Both the position numbers and the translations under genes were made by a program. 45,642 nucleotides of DNA from a virus: positions 1 to 45,642 of the IMG/VR virus record IMGVR_UViG_3300028422_001995; one strand, 5' to 3'. The notes beneath the pieces were generated by a model. It worked only from the letters and a program-made list of their open reading frames with translations. It did no database searches and was not told where the DNA came from. Every line of letters starts with the position of its first letter. The stretch's first letter is position 1. Shown here piece after piece: positions 1-5,689 of this stretch.

Positions 1-780
1 ATGATCAGAAAATGGCGCCTATGGCTCAAGGAGGGGCGAGAGGAGGCCGGGAAACCGGTCCCGGGGTTAACCAACAAATCAATAAACAACGTCGCCTCTG
101 CGCTGAAAATCATGCTCGACTGGGCCCTAGCCGATGAGGTCATCCATAAGGACCCGTTCCGCGGGGTGAGCCAGCTCCTCGTGGACGACGATACCCGCGG
201 AGCGTTTACCCTGGAACAAGTCGAAACCATTTTTCACGCGCCCTGGTCCTCATACGATGCCTGGCTCTTTGCGCTCACGGCCGCTACTACCGGGATGCGC
301 GAAGCCGAGGTGCGGGCGATCAGGCGCGAGACCCTGCACGAGCGATATATCGACGTCAATCTGCAATATAAGGCCGGCAAGGGCCTCGCGCCTCTAAAAA
401 CAAAGGATGAGCGCAAAGTGCCGATCTGCGACGCGTTATACCGGCTCCTTGATGCGCACACGGCGAATAAACGCTTTACCTTCGACGTCGGGGAAGGCGT
501 TCCGATAGGGGTAAAATTCGCTACCACGAGATTCAGTGAAATAGTGAACGCGAATTACAAAGAGGAAAAAGAGGAGGGCGGGCTTGTCTTCCATTCCCTC
601 AGGCACTTCTTCAATACCTACCTCCAAGCCGAAAATGTCCCTGTAAACAAAGTTGACGCCGTGATAGGGCATTCGAGCGGGAAGGGCAGCATGACGGCGC
701 GATATACGGATTGGCGCCCCGAAATGTTCCCGGAAGTCTATGAGGCCCAAGAAAAACTTTTAAATACCCTCTTGACATAA
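1..780 (+). CDS. int: Tyrosine-family phage integrase, 5' end cut by window
   Basis: This is a site-specific recombinase that would integrate and excise the element. The catalytic domain is complete: Arg100 in TGMREAE, a beta-hairpin Lys near 133, His198/Arg201 in HSLRH, His224 in VIGHSS and the nucleophile Tyr235 in ARYTDW. Only about 55 residues lie ahead of the catalytic domain, covering the last helices of the core-binding domain (NKSINNVASALKIMLDWA). The arm-binding region and most of the core-binding domain are therefore missing. The first base of the window is the A of an ATG, so the real start probably lies upstream. The stop is followed at once by a short perfect inverted repeat. Family assignment is firm. 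The attachment site is not visible here. Confidence 0.93.
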   Translation: MIRKWRLWLKEGREEAGKPVPGLTNKSINNVASALKIMLDWALADEVIHKDPFRGVSQLLVDDDTRGAFTLEQVETIFHAPWSSYDAWLFALTAATTGMREAEVRAIRRETLHERYIDVNLQYKAGKGLAPLKTKDERKVPICDALYRLLDAHTANKRFTFDVGEGVPIGVKFATTRFSEIVNANYKEEKEEGGLVFHSLRHFFNTYLQAENVPVNKVDAVIGHSSGKGSMTARYTDWRPEMFPEVYEAQEKLLNTLLT

Positions 781-795
781 AGGGCCATTGGCCCT
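781..795. repeat. Perfect inverted repeat after integrase
   Basis: AGGGCC, ATT, GGCCCT form a 6-bp hairpin directly after the integrase stop codon. No long T-run follows on either strand, so it is at best a weak terminator or an mRNA-end hairpin. Confidence 0.5.
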
Positions 796-856
796 ATACT
801 AATAACATAAAGACCGGCCGCATGGCATGGTTAACCCCTCCAGATAGGAGATGCAA

Positions 857-1171
857 ATGAATCACTACTACCGACTGATGGTCCCAACGACCATCTACAA
901 CGAACCCGCTCCGGCCGACCTGGTCGATGAGGTTCGATCCAGCGTGAAGCTGGCGCTGGCCGAAGCGTTCGGCGGGTACACTGAGACCCGATCGACCGGA
1001 GGCTACCGGGCCGAGTCCGGCGAGCTGATCGAGGAAACGGTCTACCAGATCGAGGCCTCCTACAGCGAGCCGAACGACGAGTTGGTCTGGAAGCTGGCGG
1101 CCGAGATCAAGGGCCGGCTCTCTCAAGAGTCGGTGATGATCCGGAAGGACCACGAGGTAACCTTCCTGTAA
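857..1171 (+). CDS. Small unknown protein (104 aa)
   Basis: I do not recognise a family. I place the start at the ATG at 857, six bases after AGGAG (846-850), because the in-frame ATG at 851 touches the ribosome site. The C-terminal half reads ETRSTGGYRAESGELIEETV followed by YQIEASY. The next gene carries the same pattern (ET.ST.G...A.G..VEE.V...IE), so the two look like diverged copies of one small family. The sequence is soluble and acidic, with no signal peptide or membrane segment. A GC-rich hairpin separates it from the next gene. The position between integrase and a regulator-like gene suggests a role in lysogeny or integration, but nothing in the sequence proves this. Confidence 0.72.
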   Translation: MNHYYRLMVPTTIYNEPAPADLVDEVRSSVKLALAEAFGGYTETRSTGGYRAESGELIEETVYQIEASYSEPNDELVWKLAAEIKGRLSQESVMIRKDHEVTFL

Positions 1172-1177
1172 GGAACC

Positions 1178-1195
1178 GGCCCCCGAAAGGGGGCC
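1178..1195 (+). other. Intercistronic GAAA-tetraloop hairpin
   Basis: GGCCCCC, GAAA, GGGGGCC form a perfect 7-bp stem closed by a GNRA tetraloop, ending five bases before the AAGGAG of the next gene. No T-run follows. This is probably an mRNA processing or stability element. Similar hairpins precede other Shine-Dalgarno sites in this window. Confidence 0.6.
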
Positions 1196-1214
1196 ACTCA
1201 AAGGAGTATGCAAC

Positions 1215-1427
1215 ATGAAAGCAATTATCAGGACCATAGAGAACGGGAAGCGCATAGCGCTAGAACAGGTAGAGAATAAGCGGCGCTCGATCAAGGATAA
1301 AATCCTTGAAACAGGTATGCAATACATCGAAACCGAGTCAACGCTCGGGTCATTTAATGCGATGGGGCAGCGAGTCGAGGAACAGGTATTTATAATCGAG
1401 GACGTGTCGGAGGGAAACTATGTATAA
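1215..1427 (+). CDS. Small unknown protein (70 aa), related to the preceding gene
   Basis: The ATG is preceded by AAGGAG at good spacing. The protein has a basic N-terminal half (NGKRIALEQVENKRRSIKDK) and a C-terminal half, ETESTLGSFNAMGQRVEEQV then FIIED, that mirrors the end of the 857-1171 protein. It overlaps the next start by eight bases, so translation is probably coupled. Function is unknown. The paired arrangement suggests duplication and divergence, perhaps giving two parts of one complex. Confidence 0.72.
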   Translation: MKAIIRTIENGKRIALEQVENKRRSIKDKILETGMQYIETESTLGSFNAMGQRVEEQVFIIEDVSEGNYV

Positions 1428-1809
1428 AACGCCCACTCCGGAAGAATTCCGAGCCTTCCTCAAGGAGCGAGGCTTATCCGGATCCCAGGCCGCGCGGCTT
1501 GTGGGGAAGGATTCTCGCGCGATTAGGCGATACACCGCCCCGGATGACCAGAAGGGTGCAAGGTCGATGCAATGGGATACCTGGGCGCTGATAAGGATCC
1601 TTTCCGGGGCAGCCTCGGTCGACGCCGTTATTGCCGAGATTTCGCGGGTCTCCATGGAAATTGAGACGACGGACGGCAAGGTGGAAAAGCGTGATTTTGA
1701 GAGCGAGGAAGCGTTTCGAGCCTATCTAAAGGCTCATGACGGTGAGATAGTCGGTTTTATGGAGCTTTCCCCGGGTCAACTGGATTCCCCGTCGGGAATT
1801 CAAGCTTGA
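1420..1809 (+). CDS. Helix-turn-helix regulator-like protein (129 aa)
   Basis: The first 70 residues resemble a compact HTH domain: TPEEFRAFLKERGLSGSQAA then RLVGKDSRAIRRY gives two helices with a recognition-helix-like stretch, followed by WDTWALIRILSG. This arrangement is seen in phage and plasmid proteins that bind DNA through a lambda-repressor-like fold. The rest is acidic and may be an interaction domain. The start has GGAGGG six bases upstream and overlaps the previous gene. The 3' end overlaps the oppositely oriented 1757-1990 gene by 53 bases. It is a plausible regulator of the integration genes. The DNA-binding call is from pattern only. Confidence 0.65.
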   Translation: MYKTPTPEEFRAFLKERGLSGSQAARLVGKDSRAIRRYTAPDDQKGARSMQWDTWALIRILSGAASVDAVIAEISRVSMEIETTDGKVEKRDFESEEAFRAYLKAHDGEIVGFMELSPGQLDSPSGIQA

Positions 1810-1990
1810 TATCGATATCCCGCGGAGTAGCCGCGGGGTCCCCGGCGAGGTAGGGCGGTTCTCTTCCATTGTTTTCGTCGATGAAATCTGCCTTAGCCTT
1901 CGCGAGGGCCTCGCTCGTCGTGTTCGCGAGCACCTTCACCTTTTTAACCCATGTTTCCAATATTTCGATCGTGTAAATTGATGGCGGCAT
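1757..1990 (-). CDS. DpnD/PcfM C-terminal-domain-like small protein
   Basis: The 77-residue protein begins YTIEILETWVKKVKVLANTT and continues SEALAKAKADF, which matches the plan of DpnD/PcfM-like domains: a beta-hairpin with an ET motif, then an 'A.t.eeAl.kA' helix. Members of that family occur on conjugative elements, prophages and in the Dpn restriction locus, and their biochemical role is not established. It starts three bases after the stop of the outer-membrane protein gene, so the two form a reverse-strand operon. Its 3' end overlaps the convergent regulator gene. AGGA lies about 11 bases upstream of the ATG, which is a weak ribosome site. Confidence 0.62.
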   Translation of the reverse strand: MPPSIYTIEILETWVKKVKVLANTTSEALAKAKADFIDENNGREPPYLAGDPAATPRDIDIKLEFPTGNPVDPGKAP

Positions 1991-1993
1991 GGG

Positions 1994-2701
1994 TTAATTT
2001 ATCCTTGAAAACCCGATATACGGATTAAACCCATAGCTGTAAAAATCTACCTCTTTGAAGTCGGTTGATTCTGAGTCGTATTTCGTTTTGATGCTAAATC
2101 GCTCTTTCCTGTAGAACGTATAGAACGCGGATAATCCCGCCAGAAACGAACATTTTTCGAGCACCTTATACCTTATTCCGATATCACCAACTAGACCCAT
2201 ATTCGTAGAATTTACCGTTGCGTTTGTGTCAATTTTTGTAGGGTAGAAAATGCCTCCAGAAACATAACCCGAATTGATAGTCCCTGTAATAAATTCATAG
2301 TCAGACGAGAGCCTCGCGCCTATGTTTGAAAAAAGAACCGTTCTTTTCTCTGGATTTGAGCGGAACGTAAAGCCAACTTTTCCGTTTAACCCGAGCACCC
2401 TATCATCATTTATCGAAACCGACGCCCCGACATCTTCAAATAGTGGACCATAATCATCTTGCGAGCCCGCAACCTGAAGAGAGTCGAAACCGATTCCAAA
2501 GAATAATCCGAAAGATCCTCCAAAATATGAGGCGTAATTAAATCCGGCGCCTATGCCGATAATTGATCTATCAACCGCCGGAGGCTCAGTATACGAATCC
2601 CTTCTCGGTGCTAGTCCGAAAAAGAAATCGGCGTTTGATTGCGAAAAAACAAAACCAGAGAAAAAGAGAACAAAAAATGTAAAAGCAACCTTTTTTGCCA
2701 C
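1994..2701 (-). CDS. Outer-membrane beta-barrel protein with signal peptide
   Basis: I choose the GTG at 2701, because GGAG sits six bases upstream and it gives a clean signal peptide: VAKKVAFTFFVLFFSGFVFS then QSNADFF. The longer frame from 2743 would add 14 residues ahead of the signal. The mature part is rich in alternating aromatic/glycine strands (GIGAGFNYASYFGGSFGLFF, GLNGKVGFTFRS, GLVGDIGIRYKV) and ends in an aromatic-rich strand (YGFNPYIGFSRIN), as in small 8-10 strand barrels. It is transcribed against the lytic genes and linked to the DpnD-like gene, so it looks like a moron expressed in the lysogen. It could alter the host surface or exclude other phages. GC is lower than in its surroundings. 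Confidence 0.75.
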   Translation of the reverse strand: MAKKVAFTFFVLFFSGFVFSQSNADFFFGLAPRRDSYTEPPAVDRSIIGIGAGFNYASYFGGSFGLFFGIGFDSLQVAGSQDDYGPLFEDVGASVSINDDRVLGLNGKVGFTFRSNPEKRTVLFSNIGARLSSDYEFITGTINSGYVSGGIFYPTKIDTNATVNSTNMGLVGDIGIRYKVLEKCSFLAGLSAFYTFYRKERFSIKTKYDSESTDFKEVDFYSYGFNPYIGFSRIN

Positions 2702-2780
2702 GTAAAACTCCACAAAAATAATATTCTCGCGACCAATGACCATTATAGGCCAATGTTAGCGGAAAACATGATAAATTATC

Positions 2781-3167
2781 TTAGGCCTGTCTCTTTTTTT
2801 GTTCATCCTGTAAGGTAGATGCTTTTAGATGAAGCATTTCACCTACAACCTTCCGCGTTTGTTCATCAAGACAATCAAAATCTTCAAGAAATTTACGATA
2901 TTTTAAAGCTAATTGTAACAGAAAGCGATTTTCCTTATGACTTTTTTCATCGATTTCGGGAAAGAAGCGCTCAACGCTCACCCCGAAGTATTCTGCAATC
3001 TGTATCGCGATATTAACCGGGGGAAATCTTCCACCATTTTTCCAGGAAGAAATAGTCGAAGTAGAAATTCCTAAGTGCAAAGCGAGGGCTGCTTCCTTGG
3101 TTTCTCCAAGTAAATTTGAGTAGATATTCCAGTATGTTTCGGCTCCGGTATTCCTTCCTCTGCCCAT
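2781..3167 (-). CDS. XRE-family phage repressor (CI-like)
   Basis: The start is chosen at the ATG at 3167 (MGRGRNTGAETYWNIYSNLL). A longer frame to 3242 would run through the operators. A classical HTH follows: GETKEAALALHLGISTSTIS then SWKNGGRFPPVNIAIQIAEY and FGVSVERFFPE, about residues 20-75. The C-terminal half is helical and charged and shows no LexA-type peptidase Ser/Lys, so induction would not be by simple self-cleavage. No Shine-Dalgarno precedes the ATG. A GATACT hexamer lies six bases upstream, so the mRNA could be leaderless, as lambda cI is from PRM. It faces the 3249 gene across three copies of an inverted repeat and is the probable master repressor. Confidence 0.82.
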   Translation of the reverse strand: MGRGRNTGAETYWNIYSNLLGETKEAALALHLGISTSTISSWKNGGRFPPVNIAIQIAEYFGVSVERFFPEIDEKSHKENRFLLQLALKYRKFLEDFDCLDEQTRKVVGEMLHLKASTLQDEQKKRQA

Positions 3168-3180
3168 ATTATTAGTATCG

Positions 3181-3266
3181 TACGTATTTACGAAAAAAAC
3201 TGAAAAATTTCTCTTGACAGGTTCGTAAATAGGCTTTACCATGGCCTCATGAAACGTAAATACGAA
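3181..3266. promoter_or_regulatory. Three putative repressor operators
   Basis: A 14-bp inverted repeat, TTCGTA, AA, TACGAA, is found three times: 3181-3194 (reverse orientation, one arm imperfect), 3222-3235 (left arm intact) and 3253-3266 (nearly perfect). Centres are about 41 and 31 bp apart, close to four and three helical turns, so dimers would bind on the same face. The middle site lies between the -35 and -10 of the rightward promoter. The third overlaps the first codons of the 3249 gene. This is the layout expected for a CI/Cro-type switch. Confidence 0.72.
3214..3242 (+). promoter_or_regulatory. Rightward promoter of the early switch
   Basis: TTGACA (3214-3219), 17 bases, then TACCAT (3237-3242). 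Transcription would begin at about 3248-3249, which is the ATG of the next gene, so that mRNA is predicted to be leaderless. An operator copy occupies the spacer. Confidence 0.7.
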
Positions 3267-3455
3267 TTCAGGAACATATCAGTGCCTATGAACCCCGAAA
3301 GAAGGGCTTATATCGAGAACAGGGTCAAAGGCGGCGGATTCAAGCTTGGTGGCTATGTCGCATCTTTGATCGATTCCGACATGGTCCAAAACGGGGCTAA
3401 AAAACCGTCGCGCCAGTGGGATGATACCGAATCGTCATCCAGGGAGGCCAAATGA
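3249..3455 (+). CDS. Ribbon-helix-helix DNA-binding protein, Cro-position
   Basis: This is a 68-residue protein. The first 45 residues (YEFRNISVPMNPERRAYIEN, then RVKGGGFKLGGYVASLIDSD) fit the CopG/ParD-type ribbon-helix-helix: a short beta strand, helix A, a glycine turn and helix B. There is no ribosome site upstream and the predicted transcription start coincides with the ATG. It is the first gene transcribed away from the XRE repressor and carries an operator over its own 5' end, so it occupies the place of cro and probably acts as the opposing regulator. It overlaps the excisionase-like gene (ATGA). No toxin partner is evident, so I prefer phage regulator to antitoxin. Confidence 0.72.
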   Translation: MKRKYEFRNISVPMNPERRAYIENRVKGGGFKLGGYVASLIDSDMVQNGAKKPSRQWDDTESSSREAK

Positions 3456-3712
3456 GCGATCTTCGCGAAACCGTGAAAGTAATTGAGCATATCGATTCCG
3501 CAATTGCCGTGCTTACCGAAACCCGTCAGCGTCTTACCGGCGGCGATCTCGAGCCCCTCCTTACCGTCCGCGACGTGGCTAGTCACCTCAAAAGCACCAA
3601 GCAGCATGTCTACAACCTAATCACGAACGGATCGCTTCGAGTCGCGAGAATCGGAAGCGCGATCCGCGTCACGAAATCCGATCTCATAGCCTATATCGAG
3701 GCATCAAAGTGA
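3452..3712 (+). CDS. Excisionase-like HTH_17/MerR-type protein
   Basis: The C-terminal half (LLTVRDVASHLKSTKQHVYN then LITNGSLRVARIGSAIRVTK and SDLIAYIE, about residues 36-83) is the typical helix-turn-helix plus wing of the excisionase/HTH_17 family. The first 30 residues are a predicted helix (TVKVIEHIDSAIAVLTETRQ). GGGAGG is five bases upstream, and the ATG overlaps the previous stop. Lying near the integrase and in the early rightward operon, it is a good candidate for the recombination directionality factor. Similar small HTH proteins can also be regulators. Confidence 0.78.
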   Translation: MSDLRETVKVIEHIDSAIAVLTETRQRLTGGDLEPLLTVRDVASHLKSTKQHVYNLITNGSLRVARIGSAIRVTKSDLIAYIEASK

Positions 3713-3891
3713 AAGGGGCAAGGGAGATTCACTATCGGCGCGCGGCAAACAATAAAAAATGCGCGCTCTGCGGGTATCGATGCCCGGGTTCGCTCCTTAC
3801 GGTTATTCCTAATCATGGTGAGGTTAAATGCCTGCTTTTCGGTGAAGACGTCAAAGAAGAAAACACGTGCGACAAATGGCGGCACGACTAA
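3709..3891 (+). CDS. Small cysteine-rich protein
   Basis: The GTG start overlaps the previous stop (GTGA), giving 60 residues. Cysteines fall at CALCGYRC, then KCLLFGED and NTCDKW, so a single zinc-binding site is plausible (CxxC...C...C). The rest is basic. Function is unknown. It is the last gene before 900 bases without protein genes, and is probably translated by coupling to the excisionase-like gene. Confidence 0.55.
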   Translation: MKGAREIHYRRAANNKKCALCGYRCPGSLLTVIPNHGEVKCLLFGEDVKEENTCDKWRHD

Positions 3892-4131
3892 ATAGCATCA
3901 GGTTCTTTTAGGGTGGAAATTCGGGCCCGTATGAGCCCGGAATACTAAACGTTAGGAGGTGCGGTTCGTGGCTCACTGAAGCTACGCAAATGGCTTTTTC
4001 GACGTTTCAAGCTGTCGATTGTGAGCGATTCCTACGGTTAAAGATTCTTGGAAGGCATCTTGAAGCTGGGCGGGGGATTGCGTGACGGATAGGGAAGGAA
4101 AGGGCCGGCGCCGAATCAGCGGGCCCGTCGT
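3892..4131 (+). other. Non-coding stretch upstream of the tRNA genes
   Basis: No open frame with a ribosome site is supported. AGGAGG at 3953-3958 is followed by GTG GCT CAC TGA only. There is a hairpin at about 3919-3943 (ATTCGGGC against GCCCGGAAT with one bulged G), another with TCGAC/GTCGA arms near 3999-4018, and GGGCC/GGCCC arms at about 4102-4126. The region could be an RNA leader or the remains of further tRNA genes. I cannot assign it. Confidence 0.4.
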
Positions 4132-4203
4132 GGTTGGGTAGAGCAGCGGTAGCTTGGCGGCCTCATAAGCCGTAGGTCAGTGGCTCGAATCCACTCCCAG
4201 CCC
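4132..4203 (+). tRNA. tRNA-Met (anticodon CAT)
   Basis: A complete cloverleaf can be drawn. Acceptor GGTTGGG pairs with CCCAGCC (one G-T), D-stem GAGC/GCTT with loop AGCGGTA, anticodon stem GCGGC/GCCGT with loop CTCATAA, variable AGGTC, T-stem AGTGG/CCACT with loop CTCGAAT. CCA is not encoded. C replaces the usual T54 and the discriminator is C. The CAT anticodon could be elongator Met, or Ile if C34 is lysidinylated. The first pair is G-C and the D-loop is that of an elongator, so an initiator is unlikely. Confidence 0.88.
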
Positions 4204-4353
4204 GGAGCGGGCATTTAACCAGGTAGTATGGGAAATGTGTTATCGGAGTGGCTACACACTCGCGGGTAACTGGTGCGCTGAATCAGTAGCGCGTGTACTA
4301 GGCGATAGGTGGTCCAAGTACCGCAACTCCTCGATGCGTGAAACGGGGAATAC
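4204..4353 (+). other. Spacer with tRNA-like hairpins, no canonical tRNA
   Basis: Between the two good tRNAs I see GGAGT (4245-4249) able to pair with ACTCC (4326-4330) at 86-base separation. I also see GAGTG/CACTC closing a GCTACA loop, a 7-bp GTGCGCT/AGCGCGT hairpin, and GTGGT/ACCGC closing a CCAAGT loop that resembles a T-arm missing one base. I could not fold these into a tRNA with a normal anticodon loop. It may be a decayed class II tRNA gene or unrelated structured RNA. Confidence 0.35.
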
Positions 4354-4427
4354 GCCAATTTAGCTCAGCTGGCCAGAGCACGTGATTTGTAATCTCGGGG
4401 TCCAGGGTTCGAATCCCTGAGTTGGCT
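4354..4427 (+). tRNA. tRNA-Thr (anticodon TGT)
   Basis: The cloverleaf is: acceptor GCCAATT with AGTTGGC, D-stem GCTC/GAGC with loop AGCTGGCCA, anticodon stem CGTGA/TCTCG (one T-T mismatch) with loop TTTGTAA, variable GGGTC, T-stem CAGGG/CCCTG with loop TTCGAAT, discriminator T. It reads ACA codons. CCA is not encoded. Confidence 0.92.
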
Positions 4428-4432
4428 AGAAG

Positions 4433-4505
4433 GTCGGTTCAATCCCGACTCGCTCGTCGAGGTCAAGGTGACTAACTAAACGAGGTTCAACTCCTCTGAA
4501 AACCA
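4433..4505 (+). other. Two orphan T-arm-like elements
   Basis: GTCGG, TTCAATC, CCGAC at 4433-4449 and GAGG, TTCAACT, CCTC at 4482-4496 are textbook T-arms. Neither has a matching acceptor 5' strand, D-arm and anticodon arm upstream within tRNA distance. A leucine-type D-arm motif (GCGGTACTGGTAGACGC, 4506-4522) follows the second. They look like fragments of tRNA genes scrambled or decayed within the cluster. Confidence 0.4.
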
Positions 4506-4549
4506 GCGGTACTGGTAGACGCGCGTTTTCCCGGCGATACGGGATTCAA

Positions 4550-4650
4550 GGAGTCGGGAGGAGTTGGTAACTCGCCCAGGCACGCGTGGCGCAAGAAGGT
4601 CGCTCCTTAAGCGCAGATCAGGGAAAGCGGTTCAAGTCCGCACGATTCCA
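4550..4650 (+). other. Possible non-canonical or decayed class II tRNA
   Basis: GGAGTCG (4550-4556) pairs with CGATTCC (4643-4649) over seven positions with one G-T, followed by discriminator A. GAG, TTGGTAA, CTC is a plausible D-arm, and GCGG, TTCAAGT, CCGC is a good T-arm. The 50 bases between these arms are longer than in normal serine or leucine tRNAs, and I find no anticodon loop with T33. It may be a degraded tRNA, one with an insertion, or a tRNA-like RNA. Confidence 0.4.
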
Positions 4651-4732
4651 TAGTCTCGTTGCTTGACGTAATAAAAAAATGCAACCAGTTGCCAGACTGT
4701 AACACTGGACGGCGCCGAACGACTCGGTAGAC

Positions 4733-4781
4733 AGTCCCGGGCGATTGCTTCGTCCTTAATCAATCGCTCGGGGCTTTTTTT
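4733..4781 (+). terminator. Strong rho-independent terminator after tRNA region
   Basis: The stem CCCGGGCGATTG pairs with CAATCGCTCGGG (one G-T), extended on both sides, with loop CTTCGTCCTTAAT and a run of seven T at 4775-4781. It separates the tRNA cluster from the early operon, so the operon beginning at 4797 probably has read-through or its own promoter. Confidence 0.9.
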
Positions 4782-4796
4782 GAAAGGGGAAATTCC

Positions 4797-4990
4797 ATGG
4801 ATGATAAAAAACAGGCTGTAGCGCAAGCATACCAACCGGAACGCTTTTTCTTATCTTCATCGTTCTAAAGCTCACGGGGCTTATTACATGGCCTTGGATT
4901 TGGGTTTTTTCGCCCCTTTGGCTTCCGTTTGCCTTTATTCTTATCTGCCTGGTGGCGCTTGGAATAATCGCCTTTTTCGCGAGCCTATGA
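4797..4990 (+). pseudogene. Small phage membrane protein, frame-disrupted
   Basis: An ATG with AAAGGGG upstream opens a 23-codon frame (MDDKKQAVAQAYQPERFF) that stops at 4866-4868. In the -1 frame the same stretch reads GTLFLIFIVLKLTGLITWPW and then IWVFSPLWLPFAFILICLVA up to a TGA at 4988-4990. The second frame is a well-known kind of small phage two-helix membrane protein but has no start codon of its own. One missing base, most simply a T in the five-T run at 4845-4849, would join the two into a protein of about 64 residues. This is either a sequencing error, a real mutation or frameshifting. The TGA overlaps the next ATG, as expected for an intact operon. Confidence 0.66.
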
Positions 4991-5340
4991 AAAACGCAAA
5001 TGCGCTCGAATCAGAAGTCCTCGAATCCTCCGTCGTTCGCGAAGTGCAGAACATCATCGACCTTTACCGACTTCCGATCTACCGGACGAATACCGGCGCG
5101 GTGAAAGTTGAAAAACGCCTCGTTCGCTTCGGGAAAACCGGAACAGGCGATTTTACCGGATGGTGCCCGAATTCTGGCCGCCACGTCGAGATCGAGTGTA
5201 AGAGGCCGGTCGGTGGCGTTCTTTCGGAAGCACAGCGTCGCCGCCTCGACGCGATAAACAAGGCGGGCGGCGTCGGAATAGTGGTTATGAGCGGGGCGGA
5301 CTGCCTCGCACAACTTAAAGAAGCGGGGGTAATACGGTGA
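4987..5340 (+). CDS. VRR-NUC family nuclease (PD-(D/E)xK)
   Basis: The start is taken at ATG 4987, overlapping the stop of the membrane protein frame. Upstream in-frame sequence to 4888 is the shadow of that membrane gene. The 117-residue protein has the family's motifs: N35-T36-G37 in YRTNTGAVK, Asp55 in GDFTGW, Glu70-x-Lys72 in EIECKRP and Gln83 in SEAQRRRLDA, followed by a GGVGIVV strand. VRR-NUC proteins in phages are thought to cut branched DNA during replication or packaging. The next gene's GTG overlaps the stop. Confidence 0.88.
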   Translation: MKNANALESEVLESSVVREVQNIIDLYRLPIYRTNTGAVKVEKRLVRFGKTGTGDFTGWCPNSGRHVEIECKRPVGGVLSEAQRRRLDAINKAGGVGIVVMSGADCLAQLKEAGVIR

Positions 5341-5675
5341 GCGAAATGAAGAAATTACGGTTAGACACGTTTCAGCACGGTGCTGTCGTGGACCTGTTTG
5401 ACGAGGAGCTTCGCAAAGTCCTTGACAATATCGCAGACCAGAACACGAAGCCGAATGAAGAGCGAGTAATCATCATCAAGTTTTCGATCAAGCCGGACAA
5501 GACGCGTTCGACCGCTGAAACGACGCTCGATGTGAAATCGAAACTAGCAGGAATCAAGCCGCAAAACTCATTCCTCTTTTTCGACCACCAGGAGCGCGGC
5601 GAAGGAATCGAGGCTTTTGAAGATGACCCCGGACCGGAGCTTCCGTTCGTGGTTAAGCAAGAAGTGGCGAAGTAA
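5337..5675 (+). CDS. Conserved phage early protein (replication-terminator-like annotation class)
   Basis: The GTG at 5337 overlaps the previous TGA, and an ATG lies three codons on. The protein pattern, VDLFDEELRKVLDNIADQNT, then a strand pair RVIIIKFSIKPDK and TTLDVKSKLAGI, is that of a small phage family found next to the following gene in many Gram-positive and other phages, sometimes labelled replication terminator protein on weak grounds. It is predicted to be a helix followed by a beta sheet. Actual function is unknown. Confidence 0.7.
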   Translation: MSEMKKLRLDTFQHGAVVDLFDEELRKVLDNIADQNTKPNEERVIIIKFSIKPDKTRSTAETTLDVKSKLAGIKPQNSFLFFDHQERGEGIEAFEDDPGPELPFVVKQEVAK

Positions 5676-5689
5676 GGAGCGCCTTAGCA

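Noticed and set aside
2702-2743. ATG at 2743 as start of the outer-membrane protein
   Set aside because: It adds residues ahead of the signal peptide. GTG 2701 has GGAG at ideal spacing.
3949-3980. Possible gene after AGGAGG at 3953
   Set aside because: The only nearby start (GTG 3968) meets a stop after three codons.
4888-4986. N-terminal extension of the VRR-NUC gene
   Set aside because: This stretch is better explained as the membrane protein gene in another frame. Family motifs begin only after ATG 4987.
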